A stretch of DNA of 64,000 nt from Acinetobacter lwoffii (GTDB lineage Bacteria > Pseudomonadota > Gammaproteobacteria > Pseudomonadales > Moraxellaceae), in NCBI RefSeq assembly GCF_029024105.1, contig NZ_CP118963.1, forward strand, positions 248,001-312,000, read 5' to 3'. Below, piece by piece: positions 16,642-25,771 of the stretch. Made by a program: the position numbers and the translations under genes. Position 1 is the first letter of the stretch. Each line of letters starts with the position of its first letter. The notes beneath the pieces were generated by a model that was given only the letters and a program-made list of their open reading frames with translations, was not told the DNA's origin and ran no database searches.

Positions 16642-17961
16642 ATGGATTTAGTTTCTCGCATACAACGCTTACCGATTGGTAGGTTTCACTACACCTTGCT
16701 GGTGGTGATTGGACTGGGCTGGATGTTTGATGCGATGGATACCGGATTGATTTCCTTTATCCTGGCCAAAATGGCTGAAGACTGGCAGATGACTGCCGAT
16801 CAAAAAAGCTGGGTGGTGTCGATCGGTTTTGTCGGCATGGCGATCGGGGCGATTTGTTCAGGTGGCCTGGCAGACCGTTTTGGCCGTAAAACAGTCTTTG
16901 CTGCGACCCTGGTCATTTATAGCCTGGCCACTGCAGCTTGTGCTTTTGCACCGGATCTGACCTGGCTGCTGGTATTCCGTTTTATCGTCGGTTTGGGCTT
17001 GGGTGGTCAGCTACCCGTGGCCGTAACGCTGGTCAGTGAATATATTCCTGCGCATGTACGTGGCCGTTTTATTGTCTTGCTGGAAAGTTTTTGGGGGCTG
17101 GGCTGGCTGGTCGCGGCGCTAGTATCGCGCTTTATCATTCCAGATTTTGGCTGGCAAACCGCTTTCATGATTGGTGGCCTGCCTGCGCTGTATGCCATCG
17201 TGATCTGGAAAATGGTGCCGGAATCTATTCCTTTCCTGATTAACCGTGGCCGTATAGAGGAAGCTTCGGCACTGGTGAAAAAGATTGAGCGTCAATGTGG
17301 CGTTCAAGTCTATGAAATTTTTGAAGTGAAACCGGTCGCAGAGAAGCAGAATATTTCATTTTCCCAGTTATGGTCGGGTATCTTTGCGCGCCGTACGCTT
17401 ATGCTCTGGCTGATCTGGTTCGGTATTATCTTTTCCTATTATGGCATCTTTACCTGGTTGCCAAGTTTACTGGTCAAAGAAGGCTATAGCATTGTCCAGT
17501 CTTTTGAATATGTGCTGATTATGATTCTGGCGCAGTTGCCCGGTTATCTGGTGGCGGCATGGCTGGTCGAAAAACTCGGTCGTAAGCCGACTTTGGCCGG
17601 CTTTATTGGCATGTGCGCGATTTCTGCCTATTTCTTTGGTCAGTCGGGTAGTGTTACTGAAATCGTGATTTGGGGCTGTCTGATGTCCTTCTTTAATCTG
17701 GGTGCCTGGGGCGTACTCTATACTTATACGCCGGAACAATATCCGACCAATATCCGTGCCTTTGGTTCAGGCTGGGCCGGGGCTGTTGGCCGGATTGGCG
17801 GTATCGCGGCACCTTTTGCTGTAACCCATCTGATGGGTATGCCGAATGGCTTTAGCTATGTCTTTACCATGTTTACGGCAGTTCTGGTCGCTGTCGCGAT
17901 TGTGATTCTGGTCTTGGGTGAAGAAACCAAAGGCAAGACCCTCGAATCGATGGGCTTATAA
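16642..17961 (+). CDS. MFS transporter, niacin/aromatic-acid type (NiaP-like)
   Basis: 439 aa with 12 hydrophobic segments. MFDAMDTGLISFIL in TM1, the loop 2-3 motif GGLADRFGRKTVF and its second-half copy VEKLGRKPT, and PESIPFLINRGR after TM6 place it in the sugar/organic-acid porter group nearest to NiaP-like niacin transporters and related aromatic acid importers. Substrate specificity is inferred from family resemblance only. Monocistronic; a GC-rich leader with an unusual direct repeat precedes it. Confidence 0.78.
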   Translation: MDLVSRIQRLPIGRFHYTLLVVIGLGWMFDAMDTGLISFILAKMAEDWQMTADQKSWVVSIGFVGMAIGAICSGGLADRFGRKTVFAATLVIYSLATAACAFAPDLTWLLVFRFIVGLGLGGQLPVAVTLVSEYIPAHVRGRFIVLLESFWGLGWLVAALVSRFIIPDFGWQTAFMIGGLPALYAIVIWKMVPESIPFLINRGRIEEASALVKKIERQCGVQVYEIFEVKPVAEKQNISFSQLWSGIFARRTLMLWLIWFGIIFSYYGIFTWLPSLLVKEGYSIVQSFEYVLIMILAQLPGYLVAAWLVEKLGRKPTLAGFIGMCAISAYFFGQSGSVTEIVIWGCLMSFFNLGAWGVLYTYTPEQYPTNIRAFGSGWAGAVGRIGGIAAPFAVTHLMGMPNGFSYVFTMFTAVLVAVAIVILVLGEETKGKTLESMGL

Positions 17962-18126
17962 AGGGAATGATTTTTTAGTTGCTTAGGGCCTATAAAGTGG
18001 ATATTTTTAGGCCATAAGACACAAATTGTCGCGCTGAACGATTTGATGCCCTTGTGTCATCTACAGCCACGACTTAGCATAAGAAACATTGATACAAAAA
18101 CGAATTATTTAGGACTATAGGTTGTT

Positions 18127-20346
18127 ATGACAAGCCTTGCGCATCATGCGACAGAAAACCGCTCCGTAGCAGAATTTACCGAACAAGCTTATCTGAATTA
18201 CGCCATGTACGTGATTATGGATCGGGCACTCCCTCATATTAGCGATGGCCTGAAACCGGTACAGCGCCGGATTGTCTATGCCATGAGTGAGCTGGGCCTG
18301 AAATGGACCAGCAAACCGAAGAAATCGGCACGTACTGTTGGTGACGTATTGGGTAAATACCATCCGCATGGTGACTCGGCCTGCTATGAAGCCATGGTGC
18401 TGATGGCACAGCCCTTTAGTTATCGTTACCCGTTTATTGAGGGGCAGGGTAACTGGGGTTCACCGGATGATCCGAAGTCTTTCGCGGCGATGCGTTATAC
18501 CGAAGCCAAGCTTTCCCAGTACAGCGAACTGTTGCTGTCTGAACTGGGTCAGGGCACCTGTGAATGGCAGGACAACTTTGATGGTTCGATGAAAGAACCG
18601 GTGAATTTGCCAGCCCGTGTACCGAACATCTTGCTGAATGGCACCACTGGTATTGCTGTCGGTATGGCCACAGACATTCCACCGCATAACCTGCGTGAAG
18701 TGGTCAAAGGGACGATTGCGCTAATTCGTAATCCGAACCTGACCGATGAAAAAATCGCAGAATATATTCCTGCGCCAGACTTGCCGACCAAAGCCGAAAT
18801 TATCACCCCGCCTGCTGAACTGTTAAAAATTCAGACCACAGGTCGTGGCAGTTATCGCATGCGTGCGGTCTATAGCGTCGATAAAAACGAAATTATCATC
18901 ACCGAACTGCCATATCAGGTCTCAGGCTCCAAAATCATCACTCAGATTGCCGATCAGATGCAGGCCAAAAAACTGCCTTTGGTCAGTGATGTACGGGATG
19001 AGTCAGATCATGTCAATCCCACCCGTTTAGTCATTGTTCTGCGTTCGAATCGTATTGATGCCGAATCGGTGATGAGTCACTTGTTTGCCACCACCGATCT
19101 GGAATCCAGTTATCGTGTCAATATGAACATGATTGGTGCCGATGGCCGTCCACAGGTGAAATCAATTCGTCGTATTTTGCTGGAATGGATTGAAATCCGT
19201 AAAACCACGGTAACACGCCGTCTGCAATATCATCTGAACAAGATCGAAAAACGCCTGCATATTCTTGGTGGTCTGATCATTGCTTATCTAAATATTGACG
19301 AAGTGATTCAGATTATTCGTGAAGAAGATCAGCCCAAGCCGGTACTGATGCAGCGTTTTAATATTGACGAGATTCAGGCCGAAGCGATTCTGGAACTGAA
19401 ATTGCGTCATTTGGCCAAGCTTGAAGAAATGGAAATGCGCCGCGAACAGGAAGAGCTGGAAGCGAAAGCTGCAGTAATTCGTGAACAACTGGCCAATCCG
19501 GAATCTTTAAAAAGCCTGATTATTTCTGAACTGAAAGACGATGCCAAGAAATTTGGTGATGATCGCCGTTCGTCAATCGTACAGCGTGCCGAAGCTGCTG
19601 CAATCAATGAAACTGAAATGTTGCCGGCCGATCCGGTGACGGTGGTGTTATCAGAAGCTGGCTGGATTCGCTGTGCCAAAGGCCATGAAGTTGATGCAGA
19701 AAATCTGAATTTCCGTGCTGGTGATCAGTATTTGAGTCATGCACAGGGCAAATCCAATCAACGCGTTTATGTATTAGATGACACTGGCCGTAGCTATGCC
19801 TTGGCCATCAATACGCTACCATCTGCGCGTGGTCTCGGCGAACCGCTCAGTTCAAAACTGTCTCCAGGCAGCGGGGTCGGTTTTAAACAGGTTCTGGTGG
19901 CAGAGGATGAAACTGAAATTCTAGCAGCAAGCAACAAAGGCTATGGCTTTAAAACCCAGGCCAAGCAGCTGGATACCAGTGCCAAAGCCGGAAAAGCTTT
20001 CCTGAATTTATCTGAAGGGGCAGAGGTCATGAACCTGCAGCCGCTCGAAGATGCTACACATGTTGCACTGCTCAGTTCAGCAGGACGTCTGTTGATTGTC
20101 GATTTAGCAGAATTACCTGTATTGAACAAAGGTAAAGGAAATAAATTGATACAACTTGAAGATGGTGATCAAATTTTGTCCATGACACTATTGAAGCTTG
20201 ATGAAATAATTCAAGTGCTTGCAGGACAACAGCAGTTAAAATTAAAAGGGGATGATTTGCGCAAATATATCGGCAAGCGCGGTGCAAAAGGACAGCTTTT
20301 ACCACGCGGATATCAAAAAGCAAATAAACTGTTGATTCAAAGATAA
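18127..20346 (+). CDS. parC: DNA topoisomerase IV subunit A
   Basis: 739 aa, full length. ParC with ParE decatenates daughter chromosomes. The catalytic tyrosine is Tyr124 in AAMRYTEAKL; the quinolone-resistance region HPHGDSACYEAM carries Ser84 and Glu88, the quinolone-susceptible residues in Acinetobacter numbering. The breakage-reunion domain covers about 1-480, and the C-terminal beta-pinwheel about 500-739. Its partner parE is not in the window. A long-range inverted repeat (20352-20406) follows the stop. Confidence 0.97.
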   Translation: MTSLAHHATENRSVAEFTEQAYLNYAMYVIMDRALPHISDGLKPVQRRIVYAMSELGLKWTSKPKKSARTVGDVLGKYHPHGDSACYEAMVLMAQPFSYRYPFIEGQGNWGSPDDPKSFAAMRYTEAKLSQYSELLLSELGQGTCEWQDNFDGSMKEPVNLPARVPNILLNGTTGIAVGMATDIPPHNLREVVKGTIALIRNPNLTDEKIAEYIPAPDLPTKAEIITPPAELLKIQTTGRGSYRMRAVYSVDKNEIIITELPYQVSGSKIITQIADQMQAKKLPLVSDVRDESDHVNPTRLVIVLRSNRIDAESVMSHLFATTDLESSYRVNMNMIGADGRPQVKSIRRILLEWIEIRKTTVTRRLQYHLNKIEKRLHILGGLIIAYLNIDEVIQIIREEDQPKPVLMQRFNIDEIQAEAILELKLRHLAKLEEMEMRREQEELEAKAAVIREQLANPESLKSLIISELKDDAKKFGDDRRSSIVQRAEAAAINETEMLPADPVTVVLSEAGWIRCAKGHEVDAENLNFRAGDQYLSHAQGKSNQRVYVLDDTGRSYALAINTLPSARGLGEPLSSKLSPGSGVGFKQVLVAEDETEILAASNKGYGFKTQAKQLDTSAKAGKAFLNLSEGAEVMNLQPLEDATHVALLSSAGRLLIVDLAELPVLNKGKGNKLIQLEDGDQILSMTLLKLDEIIQVLAGQQQLKLKGDDLRKYIGKRGAKGQLLPRGYQKANKLLIQR

Positions 20347-20351
20347 GACTA

Positions 20352-20406
20352 GCATCCATCCTGCGAAATACGTTATATATGAACAACGATTCAACAAGAT
20401 GGATGC
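20352..20406. repeat. 9-bp inverted repeat with 37-base loop between parC and fadD
   Basis: GCATCCATC (20352-20360) is the exact reverse complement of GATGGATGC (20398-20406). No T-run follows, so intrinsic termination is doubtful; it could be paired operator half-sites controlling fadD or a stem protecting the parC transcript end. Confidence 0.45.
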
Positions 20407-20496
20407 AATATCGCACATATACAAGTCTAAAAATGGCGTGTGATATTGAAAAAAACAGTTGAAATACTAAGGATTATGATTGGAGAGATGGCCATT

Positions 20497-22173
20497 ATGG
20501 AAAAAATTTGGTTTGCTGAATACCAAAAAACAGGGATTCCAGAAACAGTAGAATTACCAGCAGAAAATACTTCTCTAGTAGATATTTTTGAGCGTAATTT
20601 CCAAAAATTCGGCTCGCGTGATGCCTTTATCTTTATGGATAAGGCAATGACTTTCAATGAACTGGAAGAGGCGAGCCGTAAGTTTGCAACTTATCTACAA
20701 AGCTTGGGGTTGGCAAAAGGTTCACGTGTGGCAGTGATGATGCCAAACGTTCTTCAGTATCCGGTTGTGGCACTTGGGGTGTTCCGCGCAGGTTTGGTAT
20801 TGGTCAACGTGAATCCACTCTACACATCGCGTGAACTTGAGCATCAATTGAATGACTCAGGTGCTGAAGTACTGGTGATTATTGAAAACTTTGCTTCTGT
20901 TTATCAAGCGATTATTGGTAAAACACCAGTGAAGCATGTCGTGGTCGCTTCTGTCGGTGACATGCTGGGTGCCTTGAAAGGAACTTTGGTAAATTTTGTC
21001 TTGCGTTCTGTGCGCAAGCAAATTCCAGCTTGGGATATTCCAGGCCATGTGAGATTTAATGCGGCGTTATCTAAAGTTAATCCAAGTAACTATAAACGCC
21101 CTGAATTGACCCTTAGCGATACAGCAGTTCTTCAATACACAGGTGGTACCACAGGCGTATCTAAAGGCGCTGAACTGACACATCGTAACCTGGTTGCGAA
21201 CATGCTGCAGTGTGACGGCATCTTCCAGAGTAAATTTGGTGCGCAAGATGGTCAGCCAGATGACCGTATTTTCTGTGCATTGCCGCTTTATCATATCTTT
21301 GCATTCATGGTATGCGCACTTTACGGTATGTACAAAGGTCAGGCGAATGTTCTGATTCCAAACCCGCGTGATTTACCAGCGGTGATGAAAGAGCTACGTA
21401 AATACCAGCCGACTTTCTTCCCGGCAGTGAACACACTTTTCAATGCGCTGGTAAACAATGAAGAGTTTAAGCAACTTGATCATAGTAAACTGAAAATGGC
21501 GATGGGCGGCGGTATGGCCGTACTTCCTTCTACTGCAGCAGCATGGAAGAAAGTTACCGGAACCAATATCGTTGAAGGCTATGGTTTGTCTGAAACTTCT
21601 CCGGTGGCAACAGCAAACCCACCTGCGTCTGAAGAATTCAGTGGCACTATTGGTATTCCATTACCATTGACTGAAGTGGCTATTCTGGATGATGAAGGCA
21701 ATGAAGTTCCACTGGGTGAGCAAGGTGAAATTTCAATCCGTGGTCCTCAGGTCATGAAAGGCTATTGGAACCGTCCGGATGAAACTGAAAAAGTCATGGT
21801 GAATGGCTTCTTCCGTACCGGTGATATCGGTGTCATGGATTCACGTGGTTATGTGAAAATTGTAGACCGTAAGAAAGACATGATTCTAGTGTCTGGTTTT
21901 AACGTCTATCCATCTGAAATTGAAGAAGTTGTAGCAACTCATCCAAAAGTACTGGAAGTGGCTGCGATTGGTGTGCCAGATGAAAAATCGGGTGAAGTGC
22001 CAAAACTGTTTGTTGTGAAAAAAGATCCGTCTTTAACCACAGAAGAAGTTTTAGCATTCGCTAAAGAAAACCTGACCGGTTATAAACGTCCACGTTATGT
22101 CGAGTTTATGGATGAATTGCCAAAATCCAACGTAGGTAAAATCCTGCGTAAAGATTTACGTAAAACAGCCTAA
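20497..22173 (+). CDS. fadD: Long-chain fatty acid--CoA ligase
   Basis: 558 aa, close to E. coli FadD (561). It activates fatty acids to acyl-CoA at the inner membrane by an adenylate intermediate. The AMP-binding P-loop motif YTGGTTGVSKGAELTHRN is at about 211-228, EGYGLSETSP near 365, the hinge and FACS signature GWFRTGDIG equivalent reads GFFRTGDIGVMD near 445, and the catalytic Lys in PKSNVGKILRKDLR lies near the C-terminus. I start at ATG 20497, with GGAGAG 9 bases upstream; earlier GTG/ATG codons in frame (20440-20488) are poorly spaced. Ends at a strong bidirectional terminator. Confidence 0.93.
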   Translation: MEKIWFAEYQKTGIPETVELPAENTSLVDIFERNFQKFGSRDAFIFMDKAMTFNELEEASRKFATYLQSLGLAKGSRVAVMMPNVLQYPVVALGVFRAGLVLVNVNPLYTSRELEHQLNDSGAEVLVIIENFASVYQAIIGKTPVKHVVVASVGDMLGALKGTLVNFVLRSVRKQIPAWDIPGHVRFNAALSKVNPSNYKRPELTLSDTAVLQYTGGTTGVSKGAELTHRNLVANMLQCDGIFQSKFGAQDGQPDDRIFCALPLYHIFAFMVCALYGMYKGQANVLIPNPRDLPAVMKELRKYQPTFFPAVNTLFNALVNNEEFKQLDHSKLKMAMGGGMAVLPSTAAAWKKVTGTNIVEGYGLSETSPVATANPPASEEFSGTIGIPLPLTEVAILDDEGNEVPLGEQGEISIRGPQVMKGYWNRPDETEKVMVNGFFRTGDIGVMDSRGYVKIVDRKKDMILVSGFNVYPSEIEEVVATHPKVLEVAAIGVPDEKSGEVPKLFVVKKDPSLTTEEVLAFAKENLTGYKRPRYVEFMDELPKSNVGKILRKDLRKTA

Positions 22174-22182
22174 TACCTGTAA

Positions 22183-22212
22183 GAAAAAAAAGCGCCATCA
22201 GGCGCTTTTTTT
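22183..22212 (+). terminator. Bidirectional terminator after fadD
   Basis: AAAAAAAGCGCC/GGCGCTTTTTTT with ATCA loop between convergent genes. Confidence 0.92.
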
Positions 22213-22224
22213 GATTTGGACTTT

Positions 22225-22605
22225 TTATTTTTTCATTAACCAGCGATCAAAATAAGGACGACCTACGCCGACTACTCCCAAGAAAATAAACATGGTACCG
22301 AACTGGCGGGTAAATCCGGTTTGATTAAAGCTGCCATAACTTAGAATGTTGTCGATCAAGCAATACACCAGAATCGCGACCAGCCAGTGCCAGAGAGGCA
22401 TACGCTTGATACCTACGAAATAAAAGGCAATCCATAAAATGGCAAAGGTAAAGATTGGCGACCAGATATTCATATTGGCACAAATGACGGCCATCAGAAA
22501 TGCCACAATCGGCAGGACAATTTTTAATACGCGATCCACTTGACATTGATGCTGGCGTTGTTTCTCGAGGATATCGAACATTTCATTTTGATCAGGCGCG
22601 ACCAT
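22225..22605 (-). CDS. Small membrane protein of unknown function
   Basis: 126 aa. I do not recognise a family. The first 24 residues are polar with a heptad-like stretch (FDILEKQRQHQCQVDRVLK); then four hydrophobic segments at roughly 27-43, 46-63, 72-88 and 104-115 and a basic C-terminus (YFDRWLMKK). ATG with AAGGA 8 bases upstream supports real translation, and it is bounded by a shared terminator. It lies divergent from the MAPEG gene, sharing a 100-bp promoter gap. Confidence 0.7.
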   Translation of the reverse strand: MVAPDQNEMFDILEKQRQHQCQVDRVLKIVLPIVAFLMAVICANMNIWSPIFTFAILWIAFYFVGIKRMPLWHWLVAILVYCLIDNILSYGSFNQTGFTRQFGTMFIFLGVVGVGRPYFDRWLMKK

Positions 22606-22705
22606 AGTGAATCCTTAACAAGTAATAAAAAGCACTTTATTTAACAAAATTTATTCACGAAATGCCATGCTATGATAGAGATAAAATTTTCATGAGAAAA
22701 AACAG

Positions 22706-23104
22706 ATGCACAGCATTAGTGGGGTTATTTATCTCATTTTGGCCGCTTGTCTTTTGCCTTATGTGTTTACATTGATTGCAAAAAAATCAGCAGGCTTCAG
22801 CAGCAAAGACAATCAGAATCCACGGGCATTTTTAGAAAAGTCTTCAGGCTTGGCCAGTCGCGCCAATGCTGCCCAGCAGAATAGCTTTGAAAGTTTGCCA
22901 CTCTTTATTGCTGCGATCTTGATGGCAGAGTACCTGGTGATATCACAAGATTTGGTCATGATTTTTGGTGTGGCTTATCTGGTTTTTCGTGTGTTGTACG
23001 GAATCTGCTATCTGGCCAACTGGGCGACTTTACGCTCTATCGTATGGTTGCTCTCGATGTTATGTCCTGTGACCTTATTGCTGCTGATCATCAAGTTGGT
23101 TTAA
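22706..23104 (+). CDS. MAPEG family membrane protein
   Basis: 132 aa with four hydrophobic helices (about 3-20, 58-75, 80-100, 110-130), the MAPEG fold. The family marker ASRANAAQQNSFESLPLF, with the conserved Asn/Glu for glutathione binding, is at residues about 50-67, and the YLVFRVLYGICYLANW stretch is near 91-106. Eukaryotic relatives handle eicosanoids and glutathione; the bacterial role is unknown, possibly glutathione-dependent detoxification. Single gene, followed by a hairpin that may terminate it. Confidence 0.87.
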   Translation: MHSISGVIYLILAACLLPYVFTLIAKKSAGFSSKDNQNPRAFLEKSSGLASRANAAQQNSFESLPLFIAAILMAEYLVISQDLVMIFGVAYLVFRVLYGICYLANWATLRSIVWLLSMLCPVTLLLLIIKLV

Positions 23105-23159
23105 GTCATCAGGTCTGCGGACATATTTACAGTTCGATATTTTAAAATCCAAAAAAATC

Positions 23160-23195
23160 TTTAAAAACCGTTATAATTGTCGCGGTTTTTTAAAA
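23160..23195 (+). promoter_or_regulatory. Hairpin with TATAAT in its loop, between the MAPEG gene and ppa
   Basis: AAAAACCG (23163-23170) pairs with CGGTTTTT (23183-23190) and is followed by TTAAAA; the 12-base loop contains TATAAT at 23172-23177. The same DNA could terminate the MAPEG transcript and provide the -10 of ppa. No good -35 is seen 17 bp upstream. Confidence 0.5.
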
Positions 23196-23221
23196 GATAT
23201 AACTTGTTAAAGAGTGATGCT

Positions 23222-23758
23222 ATGAGCTACAGCAATATCCCAGCGGGTAAAGATGCGCCAAACGATATCTATGTGATCATCGAAATTCCTGCAAATGCAG
23301 CACCAATCAAATACGAAATCGATAAAGATTCTGATGCGTTATTTGTAGACCGTTTCATGGGTACAGCAATGTTCTACCCAGCAAACTACGGTTATGTACC
23401 AAACACACTATCGCTTGATGGTGATCCATTAGACGTACTGGTTGTAACGCCTCATCCAGTAGAGCCAGGTTCTGTGATTCGTTGCCGTCCTGTCGGTAAA
23501 TTGAACATGGAAGATGACGGTGGTGTTGATGCGAAACTGGTTGCAGTTCCACATGACAAACTGACTCCAATCTACAAAGATGTTCAGGAATATACTGATC
23601 TTCCTCCATTGTTGATTAGCCAGATCGAACATTTCTTCCAGCACTACAAAGATTTAGAGCCAGGAAAATGGGTCAAGCTCAGTGGTTGGGAAGGTGCTGA
23701 TGTTGCGAAACAAGAAGTACTGGACTCAATTGCTGCTTATGCAGAAGCACATAAATAA
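23222..23758 (+). CDS. ppa: Inorganic pyrophosphatase (family I)
   Basis: 178 aa, typical family I length. Hydrolyses pyrophosphate to phosphate, pulling biosynthetic reactions forward. The signature DGDPLDVLV (Asp residues that bind Mg2+) is at about 65-73, with YPANYGYVPNT near 51-61 and KDxxxYTDLPPLL further on. I start at ATG 23222; an in-frame upstream codon at 23177 lies inside the TATAAT-containing hairpin and adds non-conserved residues. Single gene with a strong bidirectional terminator. Confidence 0.96.
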   Translation: MSYSNIPAGKDAPNDIYVIIEIPANAAPIKYEIDKDSDALFVDRFMGTAMFYPANYGYVPNTLSLDGDPLDVLVVTPHPVEPGSVIRCRPVGKLNMEDDGGVDAKLVAVPHDKLTPIYKDVQEYTDLPPLLISQIEHFFQHYKDLEPGKWVKLSGWEGADVAKQEVLDSIAAYAEAHK

Positions 23759-23801
23759 TTGCTTTTTGTCGTCTAGGGTTTAACTTTTTAAAGCCTGGAA
23801 T

Positions 23802-23832
23802 AAAAAAACCTGCACATTGTGCAGGTTTTTTT
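23802..23832 (+). terminator. Bidirectional terminator between ppa and the oprD-like gene
   Basis: AAAAAAACCTGCAC pairs perfectly with GTGCAGGTTTTTTT around ATT; convergent genes on both sides. Confidence 0.92.
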
Positions 23833-23853
23833 ATGGCTTGAAATTCGTGTGAA

Positions 23854-25173
23854 TTAGAATAATTTCACAGGAATGTCTAACCAGATACGCCATTCATTAG
23901 TGTCACCAATGTAGTTAGATTGATAATCATCACTTGCACGGTAGTAAGAATGACGAAGACGTAAGCTTGCATCTTTCGCAAAACCAGACTGAACAGTATA
24001 TTTCACTTGGTTAAAGAATTCGCGCTCATGCTCATTATCACTGATCATAGTACCTGCATTGTTAGTAGCTTTAATATCCCAACCATAAACAAAAGCAGAT
24101 GTCCAAGATAATCCAGGAACATTTACAGCACCAAAGTCAAATGTATATTGAAGTTGCGCTGATTTTTCGTCATTACCAATAAAGTCAGACAGGTATGAAT
24201 TCGGCATATAAATCGATTGTTTACCATCACCTACGCCTGTACCCAAACCATAGTCATAGCCAGTGTTACCAAAATTTTGCTGGTAAGCAAGCATGACATT
24301 ATGTGGACCATGATTATAAGTTGTAGATAAAGCTAAAATAGTATTATCGAATGAATCATCTGGTGAGCCGATTTGAGAATAAAGATATGGATTTGCTTCT
24401 TTATCCCATTTTGTATGGTAACCACTGAAATCATGAGTTAATGTGCTTTTATCTGCCAATGCATAGCTATAGTTGGCATTAACATAGTGGCGGTCTAAGC
24501 GGTCTTTAATGTCTGTACCATAATAAGAAGCATTAACTGCATCATTAAATTTATATTTCGCGCCCCAAACCACTGCACGATCCAGCTTTGCACCATCGGA
24601 ATTGATTTGGTTGGAAAGCTGATTTTCTGTGAATTTACCAGCAATCAGGTTTAAGTTTTCAATTTCGTTACTTTGAACCAATACGCCAGTATAGTATTCA
24701 GGCACTAAACGCGCAGTATTGCTTGCAAGTACAGGTAAGTCTAAAACCTGAGTACCGTAAGTCGCAGTCGTATTTGATACACGAGCTTTCACATATGCAC
24801 CGCCACGAGCCCAGTGGTCATAAGCATCTTTAGTACCATCAGCATTATTTTGAGGGTGGACTGGGATCATATCATTGCCAGTATGACCATTTTCACCCAA
24901 TTTAAATGAAGCATCACCAATAATACCAGCACCAAAGCCTACAGTACCTTGAGTAAAGCCAGAGTCTAGTTTAACAATCGCAGTTTGTGCAAATGAGTTC
25001 GTATTTGGTACGTTATTTTTCTTGTCACGGTGCAAATAGCCGGTACGGAAAAGTACAGAACCTTCAGCATCTTCTACAAAACCTTTAGACTCGCTTTGCT
25101 CGCTAGCGAAAGCGGTAGAAACCAAAGCAGCCTGAATCAAAACTGCTAATGTTAATTTTTTTGAATTTTGCAT
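23854..25173 (-). CDS. OprD family outer membrane porin
   Basis: 439 aa. A Sec signal peptide ends in AFASEQ near residue 25, followed by FVEDAEGSVLFRTGYLHRD, the OprD-type N-terminus, and alternating hydrophobic strands of an 18-stranded barrel to a C-terminal LDIPVKLF ending in Phe, the outer-membrane insertion signal. OprD/Occ porins pass basic amino acids or small carboxylates; the substrate here is unknown. ATG 25173 is used because the longer frame opens with TTG. A sigma70-type promoter is visible at 25219-25245. Confidence 0.9.
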   Translation of the reverse strand: MQNSKKLTLAVLIQAALVSTAFASEQSESKGFVEDAEGSVLFRTGYLHRDKKNNVPNTNSFAQTAIVKLDSGFTQGTVGFGAGIIGDASFKLGENGHTGNDMIPVHPQNNADGTKDAYDHWARGGAYVKARVSNTTATYGTQVLDLPVLASNTARLVPEYYTGVLVQSNEIENLNLIAGKFTENQLSNQINSDGAKLDRAVVWGAKYKFNDAVNASYYGTDIKDRLDRHYVNANYSYALADKSTLTHDFSGYHTKWDKEANPYLYSQIGSPDDSFDNTILALSTTYNHGPHNVMLAYQQNFGNTGYDYGLGTGVGDGKQSIYMPNSYLSDFIGNDEKSAQLQYTFDFGAVNVPGLSWTSAFVYGWDIKATNNAGTMISDNEHEREFFNQVKYTVQSGFAKDASLRLRHSYYRASDDYQSNYIGDTNEWRIWLDIPVKLF

Positions 25174-25218
25174 TGGGAAGAGAGCCTTATACAAATTGAT
25201 CGGAATTTTTTAGGAATT

Positions 25219-25245
25219 GTATAAGAATTGCTGAAAAAATGTCAT
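25219..25245 (-). promoter_or_regulatory. Predicted sigma70 promoter of the oprD-like gene
   Basis: On the minus strand ATGACA (-35) and TATACA (-10) are separated by 15 bp, short of the usual 17, about 46 bases ahead of the start codon. Plausible but the spacing is not ideal. Confidence 0.4.
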
Positions 25246-25688
25246 TTTTTATTGGATATATTCCACTAAAGTTTAGATTTTTTTAACTCAAATTAAACAA
25301 TAGCAAGGATTTGAGGTGATTAATTTCTAACCTATCGGTAAAAAGTTAGTAAAAACATAATTTTATTGGAAATTATAAATGATATTTCTAAAGTGGTGAA
25401 ATGAATGTGATCAGCTTATTTATTTTGAAACGTGCGAAAAATATGATTAAAAATTACGCACTACTTTTTAGCACAAATTTTAATCATTACAAAAATAGAA
25501 TCAAAATGGGGCAAATCGTAAATGATTATGTATAAGTATTAAAAAAGTGAAGAAATACCCTTAAATACATTTATTTAAGGGAAAGCCTAGATAATTCAAT
25601 TTTTCATAATTTAAATTTTAATTTAAAAACAATGATTTAAATTTTATTTCTCTTTTTAGATTTATTATTTTGGTTCCTTTTAGCCAGA
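25246..25688. other. AT-rich divergent regulatory region, oprD-like / torF
   Basis: About 440 bp without a credible ORF, very AT-rich and so easily bent. It contains a perfect 9-bp hairpin at 25558-25581. A long spacer of this kind ahead of a sigma54 promoter is the usual place for activator sites and an IHF bend, but I find no clear GCAC-N7-GTGC-type NtrC site in it. Confidence 0.45.
25558..25581. repeat. Perfect 9-bp inverted repeat upstream of torF
   Basis: CCCTTAAAT and ATTTAAGGG flank a 6-base spacer (ACATTT). It lies about 110 bp upstream of the -24 element, a distance typical for sigma54 activator binding. Confidence 0.5.
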
Positions 25689-25705
25689 TTGGCATAGCTC
25701 TTGCA
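25689..25705 (+). promoter_or_regulatory. Sigma54 (RpoN) -24/-12 promoter of torF
   Basis: TTGGCATAGCTCTTGCA fits the -24/-12 consensus (TGGCAC-N5-TTGC) with TGGCA and TTGC both intact and correct spacing. The transcription start would be near 25716, giving a 56-base leader with a GGGGGGAG ribosome site. Confidence 0.75.
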
Positions 25706-25771
25706 AATTTTGAGCTTGAGTTTAATCAATGATCATAAAAACGTCTCAGACGATCTGGGGGGAGCCACACA

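Noticed and set aside
22225..23104. Small membrane genes as a toxin-immunity or defence pair
   Set aside because: They are divergent, unrelated in type, and one is a MAPEG protein; nothing indicates a system.
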